Source: Sulfurimonas sp. UBA2011 (GTDB lineage Bacteria > Campylobacterota > Campylobacteria > Campylobacterales > Sulfurimonadaceae). From it: a stretch of DNA of 53,842 bases. Each line of letters starts with the position of its first letter. Position 1 is the first letter of the stretch. The stretch is from assembly GCA_002335055.1 (NCBI GenBank), contig DDCH01000009.1:105407-159248 (forward strand), written 5' to 3'. The notes beneath the pieces were generated by a model, which saw only the letters and a list, made by a program, of their open reading frames with translations, was not told the origin of the DNA and searched no databases. This document shows positions 17,843 to 27,147 of this stretch, piece after piece. A program made the position numbers and the translations under genes.

Positions 17843-19657
17843 ATGAAAACAACAATAGCACTTTTAAAAAAGCATGATGAATTAAGAGTAATTGATACTG
17901 AGTTAGATATATATCTTGAAGTTGCACACTTAGCATATGCAGAGGTGAAAAAAGAAGATGGTGGTAAAGCACTCCTTTTTACAAATGTAATAGATAAAAA
18001 GAACAATAAAAAGTTTAATGAACCAGTACTGATGAATGTCTTTGGTTCATATAAACGCTGCGAACTACTTTTTGGTCGCACAATTGAGTCTGTAGCAGAT
18101 GAGATAACAAATCTTCTTCATATGAAACCACCAAGTGGGTTTATGGGTAAAATCAATATGGCTAAAGATCTTTTTTCTCTTAAAAATATCTTTCCTAAAC
18201 GATTAAAAGGTGAGGGTGAATGTCAAAATATTCAATTTTTTGAAGATGAGATAGACCTCTCAATGTTACCTGTTTTAACTACTTGGGAACAAGACGGTGG
18301 TGCTTTTATAACAATGGGGCAAGTGTATACACAAAGTCTTGATGGTGAGATGGTAAACCTTGGAATGTATAGACTCCAAGTTTATGATAAAAACCATTTA
18401 GGTATGCATTGGCAGATTCATAAAGATAGTTCACACTTCTTTGACCAGTATCAAAAAGCTGGTAAAAAGATGCCTGTTACTGTTGCAATTGGTGGAAACC
18501 CTCTGTATACATGGTGTGCAACTGCACCCCTTCCATATGGTGTTAATGAGTTACTTATGTACGGACTTATTACTAAAAAACCTGCTTTACTTGTAAAATC
18601 ACTTACAACACCTTTGTATATTCCTAAAGATGTAGACTATGTTATTGAGGGTTGGGTTGATACAACCAAGATGAAAGTAGAGGGTCCTTTTGGTGATCAT
18701 ACAGGTTATTATACTTTAGAAGAACCATACCCTGTGATGGAAGTATCTGCAATTAGTATGAAAAAAGAGCCTATATTTTTAGCAACTGTTGTTGGAAAAC
18801 CACCTTTAGAAGATAAGTATATGGGCTGGGCTACTGGTAAAATATTTTTTCCACTTTTAAAAACTACAGTGCCTGATTTACTTGATTATCATATGCCTGA
18901 GAATGCAGGTTTCCATAATCTCATACTCGCAAAAATGCAACCACTGTATAAGGGCCATGCAAAACAATTTATGCATGCTTTTTGGGGAGCTGGACAGATG
19001 AGTTTTGTGAAACATGCAATTTTTGTAGATGAAAGAGCACCTCGACTTGACAACTATGAAGTTTTTGCAACTTATGTACTTAACCGTTTTACACCAAAGT
19101 CTATGTTTATAACAGAAGGTATTTTAGATGCACTTGATCACTCTTCGGATGAGACTTTAGTAGGTGGTAAACTAGGTATCGATGCAACTGCAGCAAAAGT
19201 TGTAGAAGCACCGAACCTTTTAGGCGATAGTGAATTACTCACTAAAGTAAAAGAGCTTATCCCTGATGTAGTAAATCTACATCAGTATATGATAAGAACA
19301 AATAACCCTATTACAGTTATTAGTCTTAAAAAAACAAAAAATGCAAAGCTTTATTTTGATGCTTTAGTTGAACTCAGTCCTCACATGAGAATAGTTGTTT
19401 TTGTAGATGAAAAAGCAAATGATATTGGGAACTCTTATATGCTTATTTGGAGAGTGACAAATAATATGGATGCTTTGAGAGATGTTTTTATTTCAGGACT
19501 TATGGTCGGAATTGATGGAACAAACAAGTCGAGTATTGATGGATTTACTAGAGAGTGGCCTGATGATGTAGAGTGTACACCGAGTGTTGTAGAATTGTTA
19601 AAAGAAAAGTCTCTCTGGGATTTAGAAGAAATTCTCAATACAAAGTATCAATTATAA
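17843..19657 (+). CDS. ubiD: UbiD-family (prenylated-FMN-dependent) decarboxylase
   Basis: A 604-residue UbiD-type decarboxylase that needs prenylated FMN made by a UbiX partner (not in the window). VEGPFGDHTGYYTLEEPYPV near 277-296 is the conserved active-site segment, and TWEQDGGAFITMGQVYT near 146 and AIGGNPLYTWCATAPLP near 212 match the family. In Campylobacterota, which make menaquinone through futalosine, this protein is thought to decarboxylate the dihydroxynaphthoate-type intermediate, which fits its co-transcription with ispB. The exact substrate is inferred. Its 3' end forms one arm of a long inverted repeat (19638-19676). Confidence 0.88.
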   Translation: MKTTIALLKKHDELRVIDTELDIYLEVAHLAYAEVKKEDGGKALLFTNVIDKKNNKKFNEPVLMNVFGSYKRCELLFGRTIESVADEITNLLHMKPPSGFMGKINMAKDLFSLKNIFPKRLKGEGECQNIQFFEDEIDLSMLPVLTTWEQDGGAFITMGQVYTQSLDGEMVNLGMYRLQVYDKNHLGMHWQIHKDSSHFFDQYQKAGKKMPVTVAIGGNPLYTWCATAPLPYGVNELLMYGLITKKPALLVKSLTTPLYIPKDVDYVIEGWVDTTKMKVEGPFGDHTGYYTLEEPYPVMEVSAISMKKEPIFLATVVGKPPLEDKYMGWATGKIFFPLLKTTVPDLLDYHMPENAGFHNLILAKMQPLYKGHAKQFMHAFWGAGQMSFVKHAIFVDERAPRLDNYEVFATYVLNRFTPKSMFITEGILDALDHSSDETLVGGKLGIDATAAKVVEAPNLLGDSELLTKVKELIPDVVNLHQYMIRTNNPITVISLKKTKNAKLYFDALVELSPHMRIVVFVDEKANDIGNSYMLIWRVTNNMDALRDVFISGLMVGIDGTNKSSIDGFTREWPDDVECTPSVVELLKEKSLWDLEEILNTKYQL

Positions 19658-19676
19658 TTAGTTTGATACTTTGTAT
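19638..19676. terminator. Perfect 14-bp inverted repeat at the end of the ubiD operon
   Basis: Arms atacaaagtatcaa (19638-19651) and ttgatactttgtat (19663-19676) with an 11-base loop holding the ubiD stop codon. No T-run follows, so it is not a classic intrinsic terminator. It may be an RNA-protecting 3' hairpin or a weak or factor-assisted terminator. Confidence 0.55.
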
Positions 19677-19751
19677 GTGATATTCTCTTAATATAAGGAA
19701 TTTCTAATAATTTCTAATGTAAGATGGATTTATAACTTAAAAAGGTACCGT

Positions 19752-20086
19752 ATGACTAAATTAATATTAATTCTTTTATCTTTAACTATTTTTTCACTTA
19801 CTTCGGCAAATGCTGCTCTCTATAAAGGACAGAGAATCTTTGTTAAAAAGTGTATAAAATGCCATGATAGTGGGCAAAGTTTTGTATCAGAGTACAAAAT
19901 GAAAAAATGAAAAAAATGGATGAAAAAAAAAGTAAACCTTTAGCTTCATTACATTTAAAATCAAAAAAATCAAAAAAATCTTGGAAATATTTCAAGAGTA
20001 AAAAGTACTCAAAAAAGTCGAAACACTTAAAGCAGTTCCTTATAGAATATGCAAAAGATAGTGGTAATGTTCCAGCATGTAATTAA
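19752..20086 (+). pseudogene. Small c-type cytochrome, interrupted by a one-base frameshift
   Basis: The ATG at 19752 opens a 52-codon frame with a signal peptide (MTKLILILLSLTIFSLTSANA) and a c-heme motif CIKCH (codons 37-41), ending at TGA 19908-19910. The neighbouring frame continues without a stop to 20086 and encodes KSKPLASLHLKSKKSK, then a Lys-rich helix and a SGNVPACN end. Restoring one G after 19909 turns TGA into TGG (Trp) and fuses both parts into a 112-residue monoheme cytochrome. The lesion lies between A-runs, so sequencing error is possible; a true pseudogene is equally plausible given other lesions in the window. Confidence 0.7.
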
Positions 20087-20167
20087 AACTGCTAGATAAA
20101 CTTCTATAATAAAGTAGATTTTCTACTTTATACCCCTCTTAAACTTTGTAAAATCATCTTATTTTGC

Positions 20168-20173
20168 TAAAAT
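20168..20173 (+). promoter_or_regulatory. Probable -10 box of argH
   Basis: TAAAAT preceded by TTTGC, 30 bases before the argH ATG; a cggaga ribosome site at 20191-20196 follows. No clear -35 box. Confidence 0.4.
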
Positions 20174-20203
20174 ACAAAACTTTTAAAAATCGGAGAAACC
20201 AAC

Positions 20204-21586
20204 ATGGATAAAATGTGGTCAGGTCGCTTTAGTGCGAGTGCTTCTAGTCTGTTAGATAAGTTTAATGCTTCTATAATGTATGATAGAAAATTATACAAGG
20301 AAGATATAGAAGGTTCTTTAGCTCATGCAGCAATGCTTGCTAAACAAGGAATTTTAACAACTGAAGAGCTAATCTTAATCGTTGATGGACTTAATCAAGT
20401 TAGAGAAGAGATTGAAACTGATAAGTTTGTATGGAACATAAGTGATGAAGATTTACATATGGGTATCGAGAAGCGCTTAACTGCTATTATCGGTGATGCA
20501 GGTAAAAAACTTCATACTGCACGTAGTCGTAATGACCAAGTAGCAGTGGACTTTAGACGTTATGTTTTACGTCAAAACCTAGAAATAGTAGATGGGCTTA
20601 AACTTTTAATGAAAGAAGTTATCGTAGTTGCGGATAAACATACTGAGACACTTATCCCAGGTATGACTCACTTACAACATGCACAACCTATAAACTTTGC
20701 ATTTCATTTAGGTGCTTATTTATCTATGTTTAAACGTGATATCGAAAGATTTGAAGACTCACATAAACGTAATAATGTTTCTCCTCTTGGTTGTGCAGCA
20801 CTTGCTGGGACTCCACATAATGTAGACCGTGGTATGACAGCAGAACTTTTAGGTTTTGATAGTGTAAGTGTAAACTGTTTAGATACAGTAAGTGATAGAG
20901 ATTTTGCTTTAGAGATACTTTTTAACATAGCTACCATGATGATGCATATTTCGCGTTTAAGTGAAGAACTTGTAATGTGGTCTTCATATGAGTTTGGTTT
21001 TGTTGAACTCTCTGATGAATATTCAACAGGTAGTTCAATCATGCCACAAAAGAAAAATCCGGATGTTCCAGAACTACTTCGTGGTAAAACAGGTCGTGTA
21101 TATGGTTCACTTATGGGACTTTTAACAGTTATGAAAGGACTTCCTTTAGCATATAACAAAGATACTCAAGAAGATAAAGAGGGTGTATTTGATTCCGTTG
21201 AAACAGCTACTATCTCTTTAGAGATTTTAAAAGAAGCTATTAAAACTATGGAAGTAAAATCTCATAACATGGAATCAGCATGTGCAGTAGGACATCTTTC
21301 TGCAACTGATTTAGCTGATTACCTAGTTGAGAAGTGTGACATTCCATTTCGTGAAGCACACTTTATTACTGGTCGTGCAGTTGCTAAGGGTGAAGAGTTA
21401 AATGTTGACCTCTCTAAGATGGACTTTAAATACCTCAAAGAGATAGATACTCGTATTAACGAAGATGTGATGGCATACTTAGGTCTTCGTCACTCTATGA
21501 ATGCAAGAACATCTGAGGGTGGAACTGCAACTGTAAAAACAAAAGGACAACTTCAATATTTTAAAAATTACCTAGAAGGAAAATAA
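20204..21586 (+). CDS. argH: Argininosuccinate lyase
   Basis: Splits argininosuccinate into arginine and fumarate. The fumarase/aspartase superfamily signature SSIMPQKKNPDVPELLRG is near residue 277, with the catalytic Ser loop; TARSRNDQVAVDFRRYV near 105 and GMTHLQHAQPINFAFHL near 152 carry the substrate-binding and catalytic residues. Length 460 is normal. It has its own promoter and precedes osmC by 3 bases. Confidence 0.96.
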   Translation: MDKMWSGRFSASASSLLDKFNASIMYDRKLYKEDIEGSLAHAAMLAKQGILTTEELILIVDGLNQVREEIETDKFVWNISDEDLHMGIEKRLTAIIGDAGKKLHTARSRNDQVAVDFRRYVLRQNLEIVDGLKLLMKEVIVVADKHTETLIPGMTHLQHAQPINFAFHLGAYLSMFKRDIERFEDSHKRNNVSPLGCAALAGTPHNVDRGMTAELLGFDSVSVNCLDTVSDRDFALEILFNIATMMMHISRLSEELVMWSSYEFGFVELSDEYSTGSSIMPQKKNPDVPELLRGKTGRVYGSLMGLLTVMKGLPLAYNKDTQEDKEGVFDSVETATISLEILKEAIKTMEVKSHNMESACAVGHLSATDLADYLVEKCDIPFREAHFITGRAVAKGEELNVDLSKMDFKYLKEIDTRINEDVMAYLGLRHSMNARTSEGGTATVKTKGQLQYFKNYLEGK

Positions 21587-21589
21587 GCG

Positions 21590-22054
21590 ATGAAAATAAC
21601 AATAACACATAAAGATGGAATGAAATTTGAGGCTAAAACTGCTAAAAGTAGTTTTATTATAGATTGTCCAACAATCTCACCAATTGAGTACTTCTTGTCA
21701 GGTATCATTACTTGTAGTGCAACAGATTTAATCATGATTCCTAAAAATCAAGGTAAAACTGTAACTGATTTAGTAGTTGATGGTGAAATAACTCGTGCCG
21801 AGCCACATCCAGCTAAATTTGAAACACTTCACTTAACATATAACTTTAACTCTGATGCAGATGACACAATGGCAAAGAGATGGGTTATGGCTTCTATTGA
21901 GACATACTGTTCAACACTTAATACTATCCGTGATACTACAGCTCTTTCTTACTCTATTACTCATAATGGCAAAGTTATTTGTGAGAATGAGAAAATAATT
22001 TCAGGTCAAGGAACGAATATCGACATGGGCGAAATTGAGTCTTGTCCTAGCTAA
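21590..22054 (+). CDS. OsmC/Ohr-family peroxiredoxin-like protein
   Basis: A 154-residue cytoplasmic protein of the OsmC family, which reduces organic hydroperoxides with a pair of reactive cysteines. Cys42 (SGIITCSATDLIM) and Cys107 (IETYCSTL) fit the two catalytic cysteines. It starts 3 bases after argH, so it is co-transcribed. Whether it is a true peroxidase or a related YhfA-type protein is open. Confidence 0.85.
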   Translation: MKITITHKDGMKFEAKTAKSSFIIDCPTISPIEYFLSGIITCSATDLIMIPKNQGKTVTDLVVDGEITRAEPHPAKFETLHLTYNFNSDADDTMAKRWVMASIETYCSTLNTIRDTTALSYSITHNGKVICENEKIISGQGTNIDMGEIESCPS

Positions 22055-22080
22055 AAACAGGCCTCTTAGAGGTTGTTTTT
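22055..22080 (+). terminator. Probable intrinsic terminator after osmC
   Basis: An imperfect hairpin (aacaggcctc, then gaggttgtt) followed by a run of six T at about 22075-22080. It overlaps the 3' end of the convergent HIT gene. Confidence 0.5.
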
Positions 22081-22422
22081 TGGATCACTATCGTTAAAAT
22101 GGCCCCATTTGAGTTTTGTTCCACCAAGTATATGAAAGTGTAAGTGTTTTATCTCTTGACCCCCATTATCCCCAATATTTGTTATAACTCTATACCCAGT
22201 TTCATCAATTTTCACAGTTTTAGCTATATCTTGAATAAAACTTGTCATACCAGCCATAGTCTCAGGTGATACTTCTATAAAACTATCAACATGTTTTTTA
22301 GGGATTGCTAAGATATGAACAGGTGCTTTAGGATTGAGATCATGAAATGCTAAAAAATCATCATTTTCAGCGATAATATTTGAAGGGATTTCTTTCTTTA
22401 TTATTTTACAAAATAGGCACAT
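22066..22422 (-). CDS. HIT-family nucleotide-binding protein (HinT-like)
   Basis: A histidine-triad purine nucleoside phosphoramidase-type protein of about 118 residues. The triad motif is HLHFHILGG near the C-terminus, preceded by HILAIPKKHVDSF, both diagnostic. The N-terminal CLFCKIIKKEIPSN includes a CxxC typical of this branch. I choose the ATG at 22422, which has AAAGGA upstream, over an in-frame GTG at 22452. The gene sits next to pheS as in H. pylori (HP0404), here in the opposite orientation. Confidence 0.92.
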   Translation of the reverse strand: MCLFCKIIKKEIPSNIIAENDDFLAFHDLNPKAPVHILAIPKKHVDSFIEVSPETMAGMTSFIQDIAKTVKIDETGYRVITNIGDNGGQEIKHLHFHILGGTKLKWGHFNDSDPKNNL

Positions 22423-22504
22423 AGTGTTTAATTCCTTTATTTTAAGTATCACTTATTGTATCACAAATTATAGTAAATGAAGCTCTTTATTAGTAATGTT
22501 TTTA

Positions 22505-22510
22505 TATAAT
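22505..22510 (+). promoter_or_regulatory. Probable -10 box of the pheST-aroA-ispH operon
   Basis: A TATAAT 34 bases before the pheS start, in the AT-rich divergent region facing the HIT gene. Confidence 0.5.
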
Positions 22511-22544
22511 CTCTTTAAAATTTATATATGTATGGAGACTCTAT

Positions 22545-23537
22545 TTGAAAGAGTGGTACGATAAAATAAACGATGCATTAAGTGTTGAAACTCTCGAAGA
22601 GATTCGCATTTGTGTATTCGGAAAAAAAGGCGTTTTAGCCGCAGAATTTGCAAAAATGAAAGACCTTTCTGGTCAAGAAAAAGGGAAACTAGCAAAAGAG
22701 TTAAACACTCATAAAGCTTCTCTTATGAATGAGTTCACTGCAAAAAAAATAACATTACAAACAGAGGCACTTTTAGTTGCTATGAAAGCAGAAGCTATTG
22801 ATGTTTCTATGTTCTCAACATCTAGTCAGTCAGGTGCATTACATCCTGTGATGGAAACTATGGATAGAATCGTAGAATACTTTTCATCTATGAACTTTGC
22901 TGTAAAAACAGGTCAAATAGTTGAAGATGATTTTAACAACTTTGAAGCACTTAATCTTCCAAAGTATCATCCAGCACGTGATATGCAAGATACATTTTAT
23001 TTTAAAGATGAAATGATGCTTCGCACACATACATCTCCTGTTCAAATTAGAACAATGATGTCTACTAAACCACCTATCCGTATGATCGCACCAGGTGCAG
23101 TTTTCCGTCGTGATTACGATATTACACATACACCTATGTTTCATCAAGTTGAGGGTCTTTTAGTAGATAAAGAGGGCACTGTCTCTTTTGCAAACCTCAA
23201 GTTTATTTTAGAAGATTTTTTAAAGTATATGTTTGGTGAAGTAGAAGTACGTTTCCGTCCTTCATTTTTCCCTTTTACAGAACCATCTGCTGAAGTAGAT
23301 ATTAGTTGTGTTTTTTGTAAGGGTGAGGGCTGTCGAGTATGTTCACATACTGGTTGGTTAGAAGTTCTAGGCTGTGGTATCGTTGACCCTAATGTATTTG
23401 AAGCAGTAAATTACAAAGATGTAAGTGGTTATGCTTTTGGACTCGGTGTAGAGCGTTTCGCAATGCTTATTCATCAAATTGGAGACCTTCGTTCACTTTT
23501 TGAAGGCGATATTAAATTACTGGAGCAATTTCAATGA
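22545..23537 (+). CDS. pheS: Phenylalanyl-tRNA synthetase alpha subunit
   Basis: Catalytic subunit of the (alpha-beta)2 enzyme that charges tRNA(Phe). Motif 2 is in IRMIAPGAVFRRDYDITHTP near residue 177, the Phe-pocket region is FRPSFFPFTEPSAEVDI near 239, and motif 3 is YAFGLGVERFAMLIHQI near 298. Length 330 is normal. The start is TTG at 22545, 8 bases after a TATGGAG ribosome site. Its TGA overlaps the pheT ATG (ATGA). Confidence 0.96.
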   Translation: MKEWYDKINDALSVETLEEIRICVFGKKGVLAAEFAKMKDLSGQEKGKLAKELNTHKASLMNEFTAKKITLQTEALLVAMKAEAIDVSMFSTSSQSGALHPVMETMDRIVEYFSSMNFAVKTGQIVEDDFNNFEALNLPKYHPARDMQDTFYFKDEMMLRTHTSPVQIRTMMSTKPPIRMIAPGAVFRRDYDITHTPMFHQVEGLLVDKEGTVSFANLKFILEDFLKYMFGEVEVRFRPSFFPFTEPSAEVDISCVFCKGEGCRVCSHTGWLEVLGCGIVDPNVFEAVNYKDVSGYAFGLGVERFAMLIHQIGDLRSLFEGDIKLLEQFQ

Positions 23538-25867
23538 TAGTTACTAGATCTTGGTTAAACGAATGGATAGATCTTAGTGGAATATCTACAGAAGAAATAG
23601 CAAAAACTTTTAATAGTATCGGTTTAGAAGTTGATAGAATACAAGAATTTCGTGTACCTAAAAAAATAGTATTTGCTAAAGTTTTAGAGTGTGAAAAACA
23701 TCCTGATGCTGATAAACTAAATGTATGTCAGGTAGATATCGGTTCATCAATTCGTCAAATTGTTTGTGGTGCTGCAAATGTAAGAGTTGGACTCACCGTT
23801 GCTGTTGCTACACTTGGTGCTAATATGCCTAGTGGTTTAGTAATAAAACCTGTAAAACTTCGTGGTATTGATTCTGATGGTATGATTTGTGCAGCTATCG
23901 AGTTAGGTCTAGCTGATATGGGCAAGGGTATTTTAGAGATAGATGCTAGTATGGGTGAGTGTAAACTCGGAAACGAAGTAAGTACAAATCCACTTTTTAA
24001 TGATGACTTAATTGATATTGAATTAACTGCTAATCGTGGTGATTGTTTAAGTATTCGTGGTGTTGCTCGTGATCTTTCAGCTGCGTTTGATAGACCTATA
24101 AAAGCATATACAGTTACAGACAATGATGATAAACGTGGGATTGGAAGAGTTTTTGCACTTTCACATGAAAAAGATTTGAATGTAAATCTTAGTTACAAAG
24201 CACTCTCTTTAAAAGATTTAAATGTACCAACTTTAATCGCTTTAAGATTAGCACAGATTGAAGAAGACAGAAAATCTAAAATAGAAGAGATTCTACTCTA
24301 TGTTACTCAGAGTACAGGTGTGATTTTAAGAGCATATGAACATGAGTTTTTCTGTACTGGTGAAGAAGATAAAATTGCACAAGTGATATTAAGTGTAGAT
24401 GCAAATGGTTATGCAATCATTGAAGGCAAAGAGACAGCTTCTATAGTTGGAATAGTACAAAAAGATGTTTCCAAATCTAAAAAAGAAGAGGGAACTGTTT
24501 TACTTGAAGCATCATATATCCCACCTGATATAATAAGTAAAAAAATGTCAGAATCTAAGATAGAATCTGGCCCTTTCTTTTATAAAACTTCACGTGGTTC
24601 AGAACCAGAGTTAAAAACTGGACTTGCATACTGTGTTGATTTAATAGAATCAAGTTCAAATTCATCTACTTTTGGTGGAAGAATTGAACTTACTAATACA
24701 TATAATGAAAAAATTGTTAGTATTACAAAACAAGAGATAGATAAGATAATTGGTGCAGAAATTGATAAGGTTGTAGTAAGTAAGATTTTTAAGAACCTTG
24801 GTTTTGATATATCTAAGTCTTCTCCAAACAGTTTTGTAATATCTGTACCTCAGTTTCGTCATGACATTATAAATAAACAAGATATTGTTGAAGAGATAGT
24901 TCGTATGGTAGGAATAGATAATATTCCATCAAAACCATTTATATTAACTGAAGATAATCGTTTAGAAGATAATTATTTTGAATATAAAAGACGTTCTATA
25001 TTTAGACATCGTGGAGCAAATAATGGTTTTTATGAGGCTATTCATTTCGTTTTTGATGAGAAAAAAACTTTAAATAAATATGGCTTTGAAACAACAAAAG
25101 AAGAGTTGGAACTTTTAAATCCAATCGTTCAAACTTTAGATACTTTAAGACCAACACTTTTAACTGGTCTTTTAAAATCTGCATCTAACAATGTAAAAAA
25201 TGGTTACTCATCGGTAAGACTATTTGAAATTGGTTCTGTTTTTACTCCTCTTCGCGAAGAGTCGTATAACATGGCATTTATCTTTAGTGGAGATAAAGAG
25301 ACTCAGAACTTAACAAATGCTGGAAAACCTTCTAAAGTAGATTTTGCATACTTTGTACAAAAAATCTCAGATGTAGTTGGTTGTGTAGAACTTCGTGAAA
25401 CTAAAACTACACATGCACTTTCTCATGATTTTCAATCGGCAGAAGTTTTAATTGATGGTATTATTGTGGGAGAACTTTTCCGTGTACATCCTAATGTTGA
25501 AAAAGATTATGATTTAGATGTTACTTATATGTGTGAACTTGATTTTGCAAAAATTCCATATGGACTTAAAGTTGCACAAAAAACATCAAAGTACCAAGCT
25601 TCTTTTAGAGACTTGAGTGTGATTATGCCAGAAGTTATGTCTTATGAAAAAGTTAAATCTGTAATTAGTGCGGCAGAAATAGCTAATCTAATTCGTTTTT
25701 ATCCTGTTGATAAGTACAGCGATGAGGCATTAGGTGAAAATATGAGTCTAAGTCTGCGTTTTGTTCTTCAGTCTAATGAAAAAACACTTGAAGAAGAAGA
25801 TATTACTTCTGCAATGGACACTATTTTAGCAGCTCTTAAAAGCGAGTTAGGCATAGGTCTTAGATAA
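23534..25867 (+). CDS. pheT: Phenylalanyl-tRNA synthetase beta subunit
   Basis: Editing and structural subunit of PheRS, 777 residues. Domains in order: tRNA-binding EMAP-like domain (about 40-150, with KHPDADKLNVCQVDIG), B3/B4 editing region, B5 (near 400-470), the class II core and the C-terminal ferredoxin-fold anticodon-binding domain (from about 685, YQASFRDLSVIMPE). Coupled to pheS by an ATGA overlap and to aroA by TAATG. Confidence 0.96.
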   Translation: MIVTRSWLNEWIDLSGISTEEIAKTFNSIGLEVDRIQEFRVPKKIVFAKVLECEKHPDADKLNVCQVDIGSSIRQIVCGAANVRVGLTVAVATLGANMPSGLVIKPVKLRGIDSDGMICAAIELGLADMGKGILEIDASMGECKLGNEVSTNPLFNDDLIDIELTANRGDCLSIRGVARDLSAAFDRPIKAYTVTDNDDKRGIGRVFALSHEKDLNVNLSYKALSLKDLNVPTLIALRLAQIEEDRKSKIEEILLYVTQSTGVILRAYEHEFFCTGEEDKIAQVILSVDANGYAIIEGKETASIVGIVQKDVSKSKKEEGTVLLEASYIPPDIISKKMSESKIESGPFFYKTSRGSEPELKTGLAYCVDLIESSSNSSTFGGRIELTNTYNEKIVSITKQEIDKIIGAEIDKVVVSKIFKNLGFDISKSSPNSFVISVPQFRHDIINKQDIVEEIVRMVGIDNIPSKPFILTEDNRLEDNYFEYKRRSIFRHRGANNGFYEAIHFVFDEKKTLNKYGFETTKEELELLNPIVQTLDTLRPTLLTGLLKSASNNVKNGYSSVRLFEIGSVFTPLREESYNMAFIFSGDKETQNLTNAGKPSKVDFAYFVQKISDVVGCVELRETKTTHALSHDFQSAEVLIDGIIVGELFRVHPNVEKDYDLDVTYMCELDFAKIPYGLKVAQKTSKYQASFRDLSVIMPEVMSYEKVKSVISAAEIANLIRFYPVDKYSDEALGENMSLSLRFVLQSNEKTLEEEDITSAMDTILAALKSELGIGLR

Positions 25868-27147
25868 TGAGTAAGGTTCTTGTATCTCCAGCATCATCAT
25901 TTTCTTTAAACATAAGTGAGATAGCACCTGATAAGTCTATCTCGCATCGTAGTGTAATGTTTGCAATGCTTGCAAATGGTGAAAGTGTAATAGAAAACTT
26001 TTTACGTGCTGAAGATACTATGAACTCTTTAGAGATTGTAAAAAATCTTGGTGCTAAAGTAGAAGACGATGGCAAAATCATCAAAATTTCTAGTGATGGA
26101 ATACAAGAGAGTTTTGAAGTACTTGACTGTGGTAACTCAGGAACAGGTATGCGTCTTTTTTGTGGACTTTTAAGTTCGGCAAATGGTCATTTTATTTTGA
26201 CAGGAGATAAATATCTTCGTTCTCGTCCAATGAAGAGAGTAACAAACCCACTTCTTAGTATAGGTGCAAAACTTGATGGAAGAAATGAGGGTGATTTAGC
26301 ACCACTTTCTATTCGTGGAGCATCTTTAAAAGCCTTTGATTATGAGAGTAAAATTGCTTCTGCACAAGTGAAGTCATGTATGATACTTGCAGCTCTGCGA
26401 GCTGATGGGATTTGTACATATACAGAACCTGAACTATCTCGTGACCATACAGAGAGAATGCTAAAAGGTATGGGAGCGGACATTGAAGTAAATGGGTTAA
26501 AAACTACTATTGCTCCGATGAAAGAACTACTTAAGCCTTTAACTATCCGTGTGCCCGCTGATCCTTCATCTGCCTTTTTCTTTGCAGTTGCGGCAGCTAT
26601 CACACCTAAGTCAAATATAGTATTAGAAGGTGTTACTCTAAATCCTACTCGTATAGAAGCTTTTAAAGCATTAGAGAGAATGGGTGCAAATATATCGTAT
26701 GAAGTTACTGATAATAAGTACGAACCAATTGGAAATATATCTGTAAAGTATGCACGACTTCATGGTATAACTATAGAAGATAATATTTCATGGTTGATTG
26801 ATGAACTTCCAGTTTTAAGTATTGCAATGGCATGTGCAAGTGGCGAATCTCTTGTTAAAAATGCAGAAGAACTACGAGTGAAAGAGTCTGATAGAATTTC
26901 AACCGTAGTAGAAGGGCTTTGTTCTTCTGGTATAGAAGTATATGAGTATAAAGATGGTTATAAAATAATAGGTGGTGAACTCAAACCTACTATAGTAGAT
27001 AGTGATGGTGATCATAGAATTGCTATGAGTTTTATTATTGCTGGTTTAAAGTGTGGTATGGAAGTGACAGATTTAGAGTGTATAAATACTTCTTTTCCAA
27101 ACTTCTTTGAACTTTTACAAAAAATTACTAAGGTGGAACTTTCATAA
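25867..27147 (+). CDS. aroA: 3-phosphoshikimate 1-carboxyvinyltransferase (EPSP synthase)
   Basis: Sixth step of the shikimate pathway. DKSISHRSVMFAMLANG near residue 17, LDCGNSGTGMRLFCGLL near 85, LRSRPMKRVTNPL near 118 and the C-terminal RVKESDRISTVVEGL near 337 are EPSP synthase signatures covering both inverted domains. Length 426 is normal. It shares one-base TAATG overlaps with pheT and ispH, so all four genes are likely one transcript. Confidence 0.96.
   Translation: MSKVLVSPASSFSLNISEIAPDKSISHRSVMFAMLANGESVIENFLRAEDTMNSLEIVKNLGAKVEDDGKIIKISSDGIQESFEVLDCGNSGTGMRLFCGLLSSANGHFILTGDKYLRSRPMKRVTNPLLSIGAKLDGRNEGDLAPLSIRGASLKAFDYESKIASAQVKSCMILAALRADGICTYTEPELSRDHTERMLKGMGADIEVNGLKTTIAPMKELLKPLTIRVPADPSSAFFFAVAAAITPKSNIVLEGVTLNPTRIEAFKALERMGANISYEVTDNKYEPIGNISVKYARLHGITIEDNISWLIDELPVLSIAMACASGESLVKNAEELRVKESDRISTVVEGLCSSGIEVYEYKDGYKIIGGELKPTIVDSDGDHRIAMSFIIAGLKCGMEVTDLECINTSFPNFFELLQKITKVELS

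Noticed and set aside
22423..22452. Ten extra N-terminal residues for the HIT protein from a GTG start.
   Set aside because: The ribosome site AAAGGA lies inside this stretch and fits the ATG at 22422; the family begins with the CLFCKI segment.
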